A DNA stretch of 64,000 nucleotides from Microbulbifer aggregans (GCF_020524005.1 NZ_JAIVKK010000003.1:590872-654871); one strand, 5' to 3'. Counted from the first letter of the stretch, positions 44,460 through 53,982 are shown. Numbers and translations are program-made. The notes: generated by a model not told the origin, from the letters alone.

Positions 44460-47186
44460 ATGCTTCTAGCCTCCAAGTACAGCCTCCCCGATTGCCCCGA
44501 GCACACCCTGCAACGCCAGCGCCTGCTGAAGCGGCTGGAGGAAAGCCAGAGTGACCAGCTGTTACTGGTCACCGCCCCCGCAGGCTATGGCAAAACCACT
44601 CTGGTCGCCTCCTGGGCGGCAGAGCAGGACAGCCCGATCGCCTGGTACTCGCTGGATGCCGGCGACAACGAACCCGGTCAGTTCTGCCGCTATCTGGTGG
44701 AAAGCGTGCACCGCGCCACCGGCAATGGTGTTCCGGAAAGCCGCAAAATGCTCGCGGCCCAGCAGATGCCAGACCCGGCGCTGGTTATCAGCCAACTGCT
44801 CGCCGAACTGCGCCACCTGCCTAGCGAGCTGCGCATCGTTCTCGACGATTATCATCAGATCGACAACCCCGAGATCCACGACACCACCCGCTTCCTGTTG
44901 CGGCATGCGCCCGCGGGTATCGGCGTGGTGATTACCAGCCGCAGCCAACCCCCTCTCGGCCTCGCCGCCCTGCGCTTACAAGGACGGCTGCTGGAGCTGG
45001 GCAGTGAAGAACTCGCCCTCACCCAGGAGGAAACCACACAACTGCTCGCCCAGCGCCTGCCGTTTGCCCTTGGCAGTGATCGCGTTGCCCAACTGCACCA
45101 ACTCTGCGAAGGATGGCCCCCGGCGGTACAGATGTTTGCGCTTTCGGTACGCAGTCAGGAAGAAGTCGACCGCTACCTGGGCGAACTGGAGCAGGGCCAC
45201 GGACATATCCTCGATTACCTGGCTGAAGAAGTGCTGGAGCGACTGGACCCTGAGCTGCGGCAGTTGTTGTCCCACGCGTCCATACTCACCCGCGTCAACG
45301 GCCTGCTGGCCGAGCGTCTCAGCGGTCAGAGCGGCGGCCAGCAACAACTGGAACTGGCTGCCAGCCGTGGCCTCTTTCTGCAGGCCATGGACTCCAGTCG
45401 TCAGTGGTTCCGTTTTCACCCGGTATTCGCGCGCTTCCTGCAACGCCAGCTCTCTGATAGCGGGCAACTTGCACAGCAACACCAGATAGCCAGTGACACC
45501 TGGCAGGAGCTGGGCCAGCCATTGGAAGCCCTGCGCCACGCCTTGGCCGCAGAGGATCGGGAGCGGGTACGCAAACTGCTCGACGAGCAGGGTGAACAGT
45601 TCCTGCGTGAGGGTCAGTTCCGGGTATTGAATGACAGCCTCAGCTGGCTCGGCGAAGACCAGCTCAAACGCCATGCGCCCTTTACCCTTCTCGCCGCACG
45701 TCTGGCTCGCGACAGCTTTGACTACGAGCGCTGCAACAAACTGCTGGCGGCCGCGGAACGCTGGCTGCAACAGGAAGACCCGGAGCAATGGGATGCTTTC
45801 GAGGGGGCCTTTGCCGCCATGCGCGCACAGGTATCCGTGGCCCGCGGACAGATCCTCAAGGCCAAGGAATACGCCACCGAAGCCCTCGACCTGCTCCCGC
45901 TGGACAACGAAAGTGAACGCATTGCTGCCCAGCTGGTGATCGGCGAGACCAGTTTCTGCCTCGGTGAGCTGGATCAGGCGATGCACAATATGGAAGTGGT
46001 GGAGCAGGCCACACTCGCCCGTCAGGATATCCCCAGTGCGGCCTGGGCCATGTGCCAGCAAACCGAGATCGCGTTTGCCAAGGGCTTGCTCAAAAAAGCC
46101 GCCGCACTGCAGGCTCGCGCCCAGCGCCTGGTGGAAGAACACCACCTGGTTGGCCTGCCGATTTCCGAATTCATCTGCCGCCTGCAAGGGCAGCTGCAAT
46201 GGGAGGCCTGCGACCTGGACGGCGCTGCCGAGTCTGCGCGCCGCGGTATGCAGATCAATCGCAAGATGGGCGAACGCTGGTTACTACCGGAATACACTCT
46301 GCTGTTGAAAGTGGCACTGGCACGGGGAGACAAAGATGAGAGCCTGGAATGGCTCGAGCGGGTCGACCAGCTGCTCGCCGGTGAACACTACCACCGCGAC
46401 TGGGTGGCGAATGCCGACGCCGCGCGGATGCGCGTATGGCGAGCGCTGGAAAACATCGATGCCATTTCCAGCTGGCAGGAACAGGCCGTGCCAGTAGCCG
46501 ACCGCCCCAGTAACCATTTTGAACAATGCCACGGCCGCAACCACGTGCGCGCACTGATATCCCTGCACCGCTGGTCCGATGCCAATCGCCTGCTGAGCCG
46601 CCTGCAGCAGGTCGCCGAAGACTGCGGTCTGGTGACCGATCAGCTACGCAACCGGGTACTCGCTGCCCACCTGGCCTGGCTGCGGGAACGCCGCGAACCG
46701 GCGCTCGAACACATGCGCGCCGCGCTCACAATCCTGCTGGAAAGCGACCTGATCGCCAGCGCCCTGCAGATCGGCAAGCCACTCATCGTGATATTGAAAG
46801 CGGCTCTGGAAGAAACCGGGGAACAGGCTCTCGACGAGGCCCGGGCAGAGAAGGCACAGCAGCTGATCAAACTGGCCCAGCAACAACCGGAGCTGGGTGG
46901 CGGTATCCGTATCGAGCTGGACGAAACCATCGTACGCGAGATTCTCGCCAGCGATGCGGTGCCTGATTTCCTGCGCCACTCACCGCTGACCCCAAGGGAA
47001 TGGCAGGTACTGAATGCCATTCACTCCGGCCTCTCCAACGAGCGTATCGCCCGTCATTTCAAAGTGGCCCCGAGCACCATCAAGACGCATATCCGCAGCC
47101 TGTACCAGAAGCTGGATGTGAAAGACCGCCAGCAGGCGATTGCGCTGGCGGAGCAGTTGTTGAGGTCAGTGCAAGACAAACCCTGA
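44460..47186 (+). CDS. malT: MalT-type LuxR-family activator
   Basis: 908 residues, the full MalT length. An STAND ATPase core has P-loop APAGYGKTT (about 40-50) and the LDDYHQ Walker B; then a helical winged region, a long superhelical repeat section (about 430-800) and a C-terminal LuxR helix-turn-helix (LTPREWQVLNAIHSGLSNERIA, IKTHIRSLYQKL) that closely follows E. coli MalT. In E. coli, MalT binds ATP and maltotriose and activates maltodextrin genes. MalT-box pairs lie upstream of this gene, of the alpha-glucosidase at 48946 and of the transporter at 60718, so a local maltodextrin regulon is likely. Confidence 0.93.
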   Translation: MLLASKYSLPDCPEHTLQRQRLLKRLEESQSDQLLLVTAPAGYGKTTLVASWAAEQDSPIAWYSLDAGDNEPGQFCRYLVESVHRATGNGVPESRKMLAAQQMPDPALVISQLLAELRHLPSELRIVLDDYHQIDNPEIHDTTRFLLRHAPAGIGVVITSRSQPPLGLAALRLQGRLLELGSEELALTQEETTQLLAQRLPFALGSDRVAQLHQLCEGWPPAVQMFALSVRSQEEVDRYLGELEQGHGHILDYLAEEVLERLDPELRQLLSHASILTRVNGLLAERLSGQSGGQQQLELAASRGLFLQAMDSSRQWFRFHPVFARFLQRQLSDSGQLAQQHQIASDTWQELGQPLEALRHALAAEDRERVRKLLDEQGEQFLREGQFRVLNDSLSWLGEDQLKRHAPFTLLAARLARDSFDYERCNKLLAAAERWLQQEDPEQWDAFEGAFAAMRAQVSVARGQILKAKEYATEALDLLPLDNESERIAAQLVIGETSFCLGELDQAMHNMEVVEQATLARQDIPSAAWAMCQQTEIAFAKGLLKKAAALQARAQRLVEEHHLVGLPISEFICRLQGQLQWEACDLDGAAESARRGMQINRKMGERWLLPEYTLLLKVALARGDKDESLEWLERVDQLLAGEHYHRDWVANADAARMRVWRALENIDAISSWQEQAVPVADRPSNHFEQCHGRNHVRALISLHRWSDANRLLSRLQQVAEDCGLVTDQLRNRVLAAHLAWLRERREPALEHMRAALTILLESDLIASALQIGKPLIVILKAALEETGEQALDEARAEKAQQLIKLAQQQPELGGGIRIELDETIVREILASDAVPDFLRHSPLTPREWQVLNAIHSGLSNERIARHFKVAPSTIKTHIRSLYQKLDVKDRQQAIALAEQLLRSVQDKP

Positions 47187-47218
47187 GAAAAGAATTAGAA
47201 CCAAATTTTTCCCGCAAC

Positions 47219-48181
47219 TTAATGAGAAAGAACCTCTTGGACCGGGGACCCCGCAGAGGGGAGCAGTTCTGAGCAGGCGGATATTGCAGCTATCACACTA
47301 TCTGCGCTACCACTGGAATAGCCGCCACCACCGAGGAAAACTGCGGGAATCGAACGATCGCTCAGCGCTTGGAGTGTCAACTTTTCCCGCTCAATGACAT
47401 CCTCAGTCGTCAGGCAGAGACCACCCAGCTTATCGCTCGTAAGAACATCCGTTCCGGCAACGACAAATGCCAATCGGTAATCGCTGGCCAATTTACCTAA
47501 AGCTTCACTATATTTCTGCAAGTAATGCTCCCCCTCACTACCCGGGGGGAGAGGTACAGGAATATCTACTCGATCACGGGTATAGCTGGACATGGGATAG
47601 ATACCGGCGTTGTAGATATCCAGCAGGGTCACCCGGTCGTTGTCCATAAAGGTATAGGCGTTACCGTTGCCGTGGTGGGCATCGGTGTCGATGATCAGAA
47701 CTTTATCTTCGGCAGAAAGGAGGCCACGTTTTACCAGTTGCTGGTGACAGATACCGATATCGTTGTAAATGCAAAAACCTTCCATATTCTGGGGCATGGC
47801 ATGGTGGTAACCGCCCGAAAGATTCCAATAAATGTCATCGTGGCTTAACGCACTCTCTGCCCCAAGCAGAGTTGCGGCAACGCCCCAACGCATCGGAGTG
47901 AGAATTTTTCTATCCAGGTAGGAAAACCCAATAAATGGAATACGGGGAACCTCTAGAGCCTGCAACACACCGTTTTTGTTCCTGACTCGGTGGCGCATGA
48001 CCCCGGAGAGAAACTCGTCTACCACTTCCATGCTGACCGGTGACAATGGCTCAACGAACTGGATGTTTGGCTTTTGGCTCAGTGCGTCATAAATAGCTCT
48101 GAACTTTGTCCCGTCGAATGGATGCAAATAATTCAACAGGCCAAGTTCAATATTAAAGTTTTTACTATATATAACGTTCAC
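47219..48181 (-). CDS. Histone deacetylase superfamily protein
   Basis: 320 residues, class IV/bacterial HDAC-like fold. Motifs: LSGGYHHAMPQNMEGFCIYND (catalytic histidine pair), IIDTDAHHGNGNAYTF (zinc aspartate and histidine), GTDVLTSDKLGG (third zinc aspartate), and GGGGYS close to the end (tyrosine). These proteins hydrolyse acyl amides such as acetyl-polyamines or acetyl-lysine. The start overlaps the preceding minus-strand gene by 4 bases (ATGA), so the two are expressed together. Confidence 0.9.
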   Translation of the reverse strand: MNVIYSKNFNIELGLLNYLHPFDGTKFRAIYDALSQKPNIQFVEPLSPVSMEVVDEFLSGVMRHRVRNKNGVLQALEVPRIPFIGFSYLDRKILTPMRWGVAATLLGAESALSHDDIYWNLSGGYHHAMPQNMEGFCIYNDIGICHQQLVKRGLLSAEDKVLIIDTDAHHGNGNAYTFMDNDRVTLLDIYNAGIYPMSSYTRDRVDIPVPLPPGSEGEHYLQKYSEALGKLASDYRLAFVVAGTDVLTSDKLGGLCLTTEDVIEREKLTLQALSDRSIPAVFLGGGGYSSGSADSVIAAISACSELLPSAGSPVQEVLSH

Positions 48182-48648
48182 GCGATCTCCCGACCAGTAA
48201 CAGAAAGTTCTCTTGCATACCGGAGAACTTCACTCGGCGTCCAAATACCAAGCCCCAGTACTCCCCCAAGGCGGCCGTACTCTCGAGCACTAGGCTTGAA
48301 ACTTGGAGTCTTACCACAAGCGACTTTGAGGCACTCAGCCACAACATGGGAGCAGTTATATCTGGCAAGTTGATATCTGGGGACATTCGATATTAACTCA
48401 GCGATGAATTTCGACAGACCTTCTTCATCTACGCGTTGAATAGTAACAGTAATCGGCTGCCTCCCTCCTTCGGATAAGACATCTTCTTTCAATGCCGTCA
48501 TAAACTGTCCTGGGTGACTTCGCTTGATTTTAAGATCCTTTTTACCCGCACTATCTTCTGGCCAAAAGCTGACGTAATCCGAACCGAAAGAAAGGGACGC
48601 GTGCCCTACCATATTGCCTAGGGGTAGCCAGACATGTACTTTCAACAT
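48178..48648 (-). CDS. Small thiol-hydrolase-like protein (permuted papain-fold, tentative)
   Basis: 156 residues; the ATG at 48648 has a perfect AAGGAGG box 5 bases upstream. Conserved-looking residues are H16 in NMVGHASLSF and C99 in RYNCSHVVAECL, in the order seen in circularly permuted NlpC/P60-like and LRAT-like hydrolases (histidine before cysteine). No signal peptide. It is the first gene of a two-gene operon with the HDAC-family protein. Function and substrate unknown; the fold call is mine and weak. Confidence 0.65.
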   Translation of the reverse strand: MLKVHVWLPLGNMVGHASLSFGSDYVSFWPEDSAGKKDLKIKRSHPGQFMTALKEDVLSEGGRQPITVTIQRVDEEGLSKFIAELISNVPRYQLARYNCSHVVAECLKVACGKTPSFKPSAREYGRLGGVLGLGIWTPSEVLRYARELSVTGREIA

Positions 48649-48855
48649 TATTGCCTCCTTGCAAATCAACGTCTAATCCACAAATGAAAGACCCTGAAGC
48701 ATAAAGAGCTGCCTCCCCCCCTTCAATACACCCCACCGGTTATTGAAGGCACCCAAGTGCCATTTACAACAACCTCTGTGTTTATCCTTTTGCATTACCA
48801 ATATTTGCACCCGACTCCATAGTCAAGGTGTATCAACCTCCTGTCCAACGCTGCC

Positions 48856-48879
48856 CCTCCTCCCCTCACGGGGAGGAGG
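48856..48879. promoter_or_regulatory. Perfect MalT box pair upstream of the alpha-glucosidase gene
   Basis: CCTCCTCCCC, spacer TCAC, GGGGAGGAGG: both halves equal the MalT consensus exactly, in inverted orientation. The pair ends 66 bases before the start codon. Confidence 0.8.
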
Positions 48880-48945
48880 TAAGTCCCGGTCGGCGCCACC
48901 ATACTCACCCTACCCTAATAAGCAGCAACCCAGCGGACTCAAGGT

Positions 48946-50604
48946 ATGAGCGGTAACACTATCATCGAGAACAGTGGGGAATGGTGGCGCAACAGCGTTA
49001 TCTACCAGATCTATCCCCGCAGCTTTTGCGATGCCAATGGCGATGGCATCGGCGACCTGCCTGGCATCTGCCAGAAGCTCGATTACGTGAAATCCCTCGG
49101 CGTGGACGCCATCTGGATATCGCCGTTCTTCAAGTCACCGATGGCCGACTTCGGCTATGACGTGTCTGACTACCGCGACGTTGACCCGCTGTTCGGCAAT
49201 CTGAGTGACTTCGATCAGGTTATCCACAAGGCACACGCGCTGGGCCTCAAGGTGATCATCGACCAGATTCTCAGCCATACCTCCGACCAGCACCCCTGGT
49301 TCGAGGAAAGCCGCCAGAACCGCAATAATTCCAAGGCTGACTGGTACGTATGGGCCGATGCCAAGGAAGACGGCAGCGCCCCCAACAACTGGATGTCCAA
49401 CTTCGGTGGCAGTGCCTGGCGCTGGTGTACCCGTCGCCGCCAGTACTACCTGACCAACTTCCTCAAGGAGCAGCCGGACCTCAACCTGCACAACCCGGAA
49501 GTCCAGGAGCAACTGCTGGCTGACCTGAAATTCTGGCTCGACCGCGGCGTCGACGGTTTCCGCCTGGATGCCATCAACCACGCTTTCCACAACCAGTCGC
49601 TGCAGGACAACCCTGCACGTCCGGTAGCACTGGATAAGAATGGCCTGCCACCGGTGAACAGCTACGAATACCAGTGGCATATCCACGACAAGTCACAACC
49701 GGAGAACCTGGTATTCCTGCAGCATGTGCGCGCGCTGATGGACCAGTACCCGAACAGCGTGACCGTGGGCGAGGTGGGCGACGACAACACCCACAAGATC
49801 ATGGCCGACTACACCACGGAGCAGCGCCTGCATATGGCCTACTCCTTCGACCTGCTGTCGGAAGAGTGCAGCGCGCAGTTCCTGCGCGACACGCTGGAGA
49901 AAAACCGCCGCGTGATCGAGGAGGGCTGGCCCTGCTGGTCCATCTCCAACCACGATGTACCGCGCTCATTCTCCCGCTGGAACAAGGGCTTCGATGCCGA
50001 AATCGCCATGGCCCGCGCACCGTTGTTCCTGCTGATGCAATTGATGCTGCGCGGCAGCGTGTGCCTGTACCAAGGTGAGGAACTGGGCCTGCCGGAGGCG
50101 GATGTGGCCTTCGAGGACCTGCAGGATCCTTACGGCATCAACCTGTGGCCGGAGTTCAAGGGCCGCGATGGCTGCCGTACGCCCATGCCCTGGTTCAATG
50201 GCGGTGAGATCAATGCCGGCTTCTCCAAGGTCAAACCCTGGCTGCCGGTCGCCGAGGCTCACTACCATCTGGCGGCCTCGGTACAGGAAGATGAACAGCA
50301 CTCCATGTTGAACCACTTCCGTACCCTGCTGAAATGGCACGCACAGCTGTCACCGTCGCTGGCCACCGCCCAGCAGGAAATTGCCGACACTGGCAACGAC
50401 TTGCTCGTGTTCGAGCGTACGGCCGAAGGTGAAAGTTACTTTGTTGCCCTGAACCTGGGCCACGAACCGGCAAGCCTGACCCTGCCGGAGACGTTTGCCG
50501 GTGCGAAAGACATCACGCCGACACTGTTTACCGGCCAGCTGGACGGCGCCGAGATCCACCTGCCAGTAGCCGGAGCGCGGGTTTTTCACGCGAACAACGG
50601 ATAA
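48946..50604 (+). CDS. GH13 alpha-glucosidase
   Basis: 552 residues, cytoplasmic (no signal peptide). The (beta/alpha)8 motifs of oligo-1,6-glucosidase/alpha-glucosidase type are present: VIYQIYPRSFCDANGDGIGDL, DQILSHTSDQHPWF, GFRLDAINH (nucleophile aspartate), TVGEVGDDN (acid/base glutamate) and SNHDVPRSFSRW (transition-state aspartate). It should release glucose from maltose and short maltodextrins. A perfect MalT-box pair lies just upstream. Solitary gene followed by a terminator. Confidence 0.93.
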   Translation: MSGNTIIENSGEWWRNSVIYQIYPRSFCDANGDGIGDLPGICQKLDYVKSLGVDAIWISPFFKSPMADFGYDVSDYRDVDPLFGNLSDFDQVIHKAHALGLKVIIDQILSHTSDQHPWFEESRQNRNNSKADWYVWADAKEDGSAPNNWMSNFGGSAWRWCTRRRQYYLTNFLKEQPDLNLHNPEVQEQLLADLKFWLDRGVDGFRLDAINHAFHNQSLQDNPARPVALDKNGLPPVNSYEYQWHIHDKSQPENLVFLQHVRALMDQYPNSVTVGEVGDDNTHKIMADYTTEQRLHMAYSFDLLSEECSAQFLRDTLEKNRRVIEEGWPCWSISNHDVPRSFSRWNKGFDAEIAMARAPLFLLMQLMLRGSVCLYQGEELGLPEADVAFEDLQDPYGINLWPEFKGRDGCRTPMPWFNGGEINAGFSKVKPWLPVAEAHYHLAASVQEDEQHSMLNHFRTLLKWHAQLSPSLATAQQEIADTGNDLLVFERTAEGESYFVALNLGHEPASLTLPETFAGAKDITPTLFTGQLDGAEIHLPVAGARVFHANNG

Positions 50605-51127
50605 CCAGGCACCCTGATTCATTAAATTCGACGCTTGTTGAGAAATTGGCGCGCGCTTGCCCGTATTCATCTGAACCGGGGCCGCGCGCCGCACTCAAAG
50701 ATGCACCTCTCAATAAGATCGTCAAACTGTGTTGCTCTCTCGTCGAAGCACGCCTTCCAGATTTCTGGATTGGTTCTAGCCGGCTCTCCAGCCGGCTTTT
50801 TTTTGCCCTCAGCTCCTGCTCCCGCCAAAACGGCAGTACGCCATAAAACCGACGGCTGATATTTCATTTAAATGTAATAAGCGCCAAACCCCGACCCTAC
50901 CATGCCTCTCACTTGTCCTTGTGCCGTACAGGCTTTGGGCAGGCTCATCCCGCGGCCAAACCGGGACACACCGGAGCGCCGCATTGGGGAAATACACAGG
51001 TTCAGTATGCGCACATCGGGCGCAGGGTCTTACTCACCCTGAATTCCGGCCATGAAATACGCGCCGTCACCCGACACCGCTGTGCACAGTAACCTGCAAC
51101 AGGCTCGCAAGAGCAGATGAGGTACGC
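50605..51127. other. 523-base gap between the alpha-glucosidase and L,D-transpeptidase genes
   Basis: No convincing gene. It contains the terminator at 50778 and the leader of the transpeptidase gene. The 21-base stretch at 51003-51023 recurs with two changes at 51972-51992, on the other side of that gene. Confidence 0.5.
50778..50804 (+). terminator. Terminator after the alpha-glucosidase gene
   Basis: AGCCGGCT, loop CTCC, AGCCGGCT, then eight T. It lies 170 bases after the stop codon. Confidence 0.85.
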
Positions 51128-51733
51128 ATGCAACGCCGTTCTACTTTTCTCTCCAAATCCCTGAAAAAACTGGTCCTGGGCAGCAGTCTGATTTTCGCGG
51201 CAACCGCGATGCTCGCGCCCGTTGCACAGGCTGGGGACTACCCCTATCCCTACCAGCAACACAGATCCATGACGGACGGCAGTGCCTGGTGGCGCCGTGA
51301 CGTTATCGGTGGAACGCCCCATATCATCATCGACCTGAGCGAACAGCGAGCTTATTTTTACAAAGGTGAACGCCTCGCCGGCATTTCTCCGGTTGCCACT
51401 GGTGTCGCCGGATACCGCACGCCGACCGGCAGTTTCCGCGTGAGCGAAAAAGACATCGATCACCGCTCCAATCTGTTCGGCCACTACGTAGATCGCGCGG
51501 GTTACGTGCGCAAAAGTAGCGTTGACGTGCGTCGCGATCAACGCCCTTCCGGCACGGTATTCCGCGGCGCGTCCATGGACTTTTTCATGCGGGTAAACGG
51601 TGCAGTGGGCATGCATGCGGGCAAGGTCACAGGACGCCCGGAGTCCCACGGCTGTATTCGCCTGCCATGGCACATGGCGAAGATCTTTTACGAAAATGCC
51701 CCGGTCGGCACCAAAGTTACCGTTAGACATTAA
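51128..51733 (+). CDS. L,D-transpeptidase (YkuD domain)
   Basis: 201 residues with a signal peptide (LVLGSSLIFAATAMLAPVAQA). The YkuD domain starts at IIIDLSEQRAYFY and ends with the catalytic HAGKVTGRPESHGCIRLP (H-x-SHGC; nucleophile C176). It acts in the periplasm to form or edit peptidoglycan cross-links or to attach lipoproteins. GAGGT lies 4 bases before the ATG. There are no LysM or PG-binding modules. A long-stem terminator follows. Confidence 0.92.
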   Translation: MQRRSTFLSKSLKKLVLGSSLIFAATAMLAPVAQAGDYPYPYQQHRSMTDGSAWWRRDVIGGTPHIIIDLSEQRAYFYKGERLAGISPVATGVAGYRTPTGSFRVSEKDIDHRSNLFGHYVDRAGYVRKSSVDVRRDQRPSGTVFRGASMDFFMRVNGAVGMHAGKVTGRPESHGCIRLPWHMAKIFYENAPVGTKVTVRH

Positions 51734-51741
51734 ACGGACAC

Positions 51742-51777
51742 AAAAAAGAAAGGAGGCCTAAGCCTCCTTTCTTTTTT
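51742..51777. terminator. Bidirectional terminator
   Basis: A-run and GAAAGGAGGC, loop CTAA, GCCTCCTTTC and T-run. The stop codon of the small minus-strand frame lies in its loop. Confidence 0.9.
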
Positions 51778-51910
51778 CGGATACGGATGTAGGTGCTTGC
51801 TTCTGCTCGGCGCCGGCGTGCTCCGCCAGCAGCGCCAGGCAGCCAAAAATACACACCACGATTCCCCAAAAAATCAGACCTGCACGGCTGCGGCCGGTAG
51901 TGCCTTCCAT
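51758..51910 (-). CDS. Possible small single-pass membrane protein (50 residues)
   Basis: An open frame from the ATG at 51910, with AGGT close upstream. A basic N-terminus (EGTTGRSRAG) is followed by one hydrophobic segment (LIFWGIVVCIFGCLALLA) and a charged tail rich in E, K and Q. Its stop falls in the loop of the terminator, which is compact but natural for a short gene. No family known to me. It could be spurious. Confidence 0.4.
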   Translation of the reverse strand: MEGTTGRSRAGLIFWGIVVCIFGCLALLAEHAGAEQKQAPTSVSEKRKEA

Positions 51911-52112
51911 GACCTGCCATTCCTTCCTCTGGACGCCCTTATCAAAGACGTCAGTACTTCGCTGCGCGCTTCCAGTATGCGCACCCCGGGCGCGCTAAAT
52001 AACCGCAGTCACCGAAGTCATCGCAGTTCTTCAAACACGCGCAAAAAGTATGGCACAGTAACGTTCAACCTCTGCCCGAGGACCAGGACGCTTTGGTAAT
52101 TCGGAGCGCCAA

Positions 52113-52138
52113 TAAAAAAGGCAACTCATGTTGCCTTT
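52113..52138 (-). terminator. Terminator of the bactofilin-stator operon
   Basis: AAAGGCAAC, loop TCAT, GTTGCCTTT; a six-T run follows on the minus strand, 30 bases after the last gene of the operon. Confidence 0.88.
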
Positions 52139-52168
52139 CCGTACTTGATTCGGCGCTGCCCGGCGGAG

Positions 52169-53272
52169 TTAGCCGAGGCTGCTCAACACCTGGGAACGCG
52201 GCCAGAAATCCCAGCCTTCTGGCAGGCTGGCCTTGACCGACTCATCCACAATGATACCCCGCCGGTAATCCGGCCAGGCCAGCACCGCCACGCCATCGTA
52301 GCCGGTAAAGCGCTGGAACAATTGCGGCGGCCCAAGGCGGCTTTCCAGCTGAACGATTAGAGGGTGCCATGACAGCGGCAGCCAGCGGCGCACGTCGCTC
52401 CAGGACTCCGGCAATTCGGCGTCTTCCTGTTCGCTACGCGCCTCTGAGAGCGCGTGAAAACGCGCATCACTCGCTGCCAGCGCCAGGGGTTCTGGCAAAG
52501 TAAAAATGCCAGTGGCCTGCTGCTGAGCGCAAATCACACAGCAATCGCCCTCGATCCCGAGTGCCTGTGCATCATCACTGGAAAGTATCCAGGGCGCTTC
52601 TGCAGACAGCTGCCAGTCGCAATAATGGCAACTCTGCCCTTCGACAGCAGCTACCGGCTCGATGATTTGTGGCGCCCGCCCCGGCGCCCAGAAGGTAGCG
52701 ACTTCAGGCTGGAAATATTCGTCGGCGTACTGACTTACATGCCAGAAAAAATTGAAGTTCGCCACCGCGCGGCTGCGCTCCCGGGGCGGCAGGGCGCGAA
52801 ATCCCTGATGATTCACCTTGGCAAGACAGTACTCGCAGGCGTGGGGCGCCTGCTCCAGTCCCGGTGCGGATAGCTGGTCTCGCGCAGTACCAATCCAAAC
52901 CGCCTGCGCGGGATCTTCCAGTGCACCACAGCAGGTGGCAATGTGTACGCGGTGGAAAAATTCGCGCCTTACAGCGGAATCGGCCACCGCTGCTACATCT
53001 ACGCCAAATACCATCACCGGCGAGCCACGATACAGCCACCCATTGGCCGTTGGTTCAAGATCGCCGAGAGAAACCTGCATCCCCCGCACCAGTGCCTGCT
53101 CGATAGACTCCGCCGCGGTCTCCACTTCGGTGTCAGCTACTTGCAGCTCCACGTACCCGGCTGCCCCGGTTTCACCCTCGGACTCAGATTCGCTGACGCC
53201 CTCGATCCCTTCCGCCTTCATTGGAGAGATTGCCCGGGTGAGCGCTTCCAGATGCCGGCTCCAGCCACGCAT
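52169..53272 (-). CDS. Unknown protein with three CxxC pairs, last gene of the stator operon
   Basis: 367 residues, soluble. Cysteine pairs C146-x2-C149, C215-x2-C218 and C244/C245-x2-C248 suggest zinc binding; C114-C115 lie before them. The N-terminal 60 residues are acidic. I recognise no enzyme motif, helicase or nuclease block. The ATG shares one base with the stop of the ZorB-like gene (TGATG), so the two are translationally coupled, and it takes the place where known Zorya loci carry an effector. Function unknown; an accessory or effector of the stator is the hypothesis. Confidence 0.75.
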   Translation of the reverse strand: MRGWSRHLEALTRAISPMKAEGIEGVSESESEGETGAAGYVELQVADTEVETAAESIEQALVRGMQVSLGDLEPTANGWLYRGSPVMVFGVDVAAVADSAVRREFFHRVHIATCCGALEDPAQAVWIGTARDQLSAPGLEQAPHACEYCLAKVNHQGFRALPPRERSRAVANFNFFWHVSQYADEYFQPEVATFWAPGRAPQIIEPVAAVEGQSCHYCDWQLSAEAPWILSSDDAQALGIEGDCCVICAQQQATGIFTLPEPLALAASDARFHALSEARSEQEDAELPESWSDVRRWLPLSWHPLIVQLESRLGPPQLFQRFTGYDGVAVLAWPDYRRGIIVDESVKASLPEGWDFWPRSQVLSSLG

Positions 53273-53982
53273 CAGAAGGATTCCTCAAGAATGCTGTGGA
53301 TCTTCATTTCAGAATTGGTAATCACGCGAAATGCCACCCGCTTGGACTGTTCGATATTTTCACTGCCGTCGGCATTGTAAATCGGTCGGGAGGAAGAGTA
53401 TCCGACCGCCGCCACATTCTGCATCATCCACTGATGATGGGCAGACACCGAATCCAGGGTGTAAACAAAGCGCAGTACCGAGCGCGCCCGGTCCTGTGAC
53501 AGGCGCAGGTTGTTGAAATAACTGGCATCGGCGTCGCTGCTCATCAGGCCCCACCCAGTACTCGTATGCCCCTCAATACGAACGGCGTCCACCGATGTCT
53601 TGAACGGGGCCAGCACGTTCATATACCGGGGAAAAAACTCTTCGAACACGACCTGATAGTGCGCACTCAAATGCGCCGCACCGGTATCAAACATGGCATC
53701 GGAGTTAATGAAGGCGACCGTGAGCGTATCGCGATCGATCACCGCGCCCCATCGATCCAGATCTCCGCGGAACTCCCGCTGTAGCGATTCGTAGATCGCC
53801 AGCTGGTTTTCCTTGTACGACATGGCAATGGTGCGGATTTTTTCGCGCTCGATCATCACCGAGCGCATCATTGCCACAGCAATGCACAGGAACACCATCA
53901 TCAGGCCCGCCATCAAGTCGGACACACTGATCCAGGATGCCTCGTCCTCGCTGCGCGAGCCGAGGCCAAAGCGCGCCGCCAT
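53272..53982 (-). CDS. ZorB-like/MotB-like stator protein with OmpA domain
   Basis: 236 residues. A short cytoplasmic N-terminus, then SWISVSDLMAGLMMVFLCIAV: one transmembrane helix with an aspartate (D22) in the proton-carrying position of MotB/ZorB. The C-terminal OmpA-like peptidoglycan-binding domain shows VRIEGHTSTGWG and NLRLSQDRARSVLRFV. It shares one base with the ZorA-like stop codon (TAATG). With its partner it should form an inner-membrane ion channel anchored to the cell wall. Confidence 0.88.
   Translation of the reverse strand: MAARFGLGSRSEDEASWISVSDLMAGLMMVFLCIAVAMMRSVMIEREKIRTIAMSYKENQLAIYESLQREFRGDLDRWGAVIDRDTLTVAFINSDAMFDTGAAHLSAHYQVVFEEFFPRYMNVLAPFKTSVDAVRIEGHTSTGWGLMSSDADASYFNNLRLSQDRARSVLRFVYTLDSVSAHHQWMMQNVAAVGYSSSRPIYNADGSENIEQSKRVAFRVITNSEMKIHSILEESF

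Noticed and set aside
44976..46199. 407-codon minus-strand frame opposite malT
   Set aside because: MalT is full length with P-loop and LuxR motifs; the opposite frame has none.
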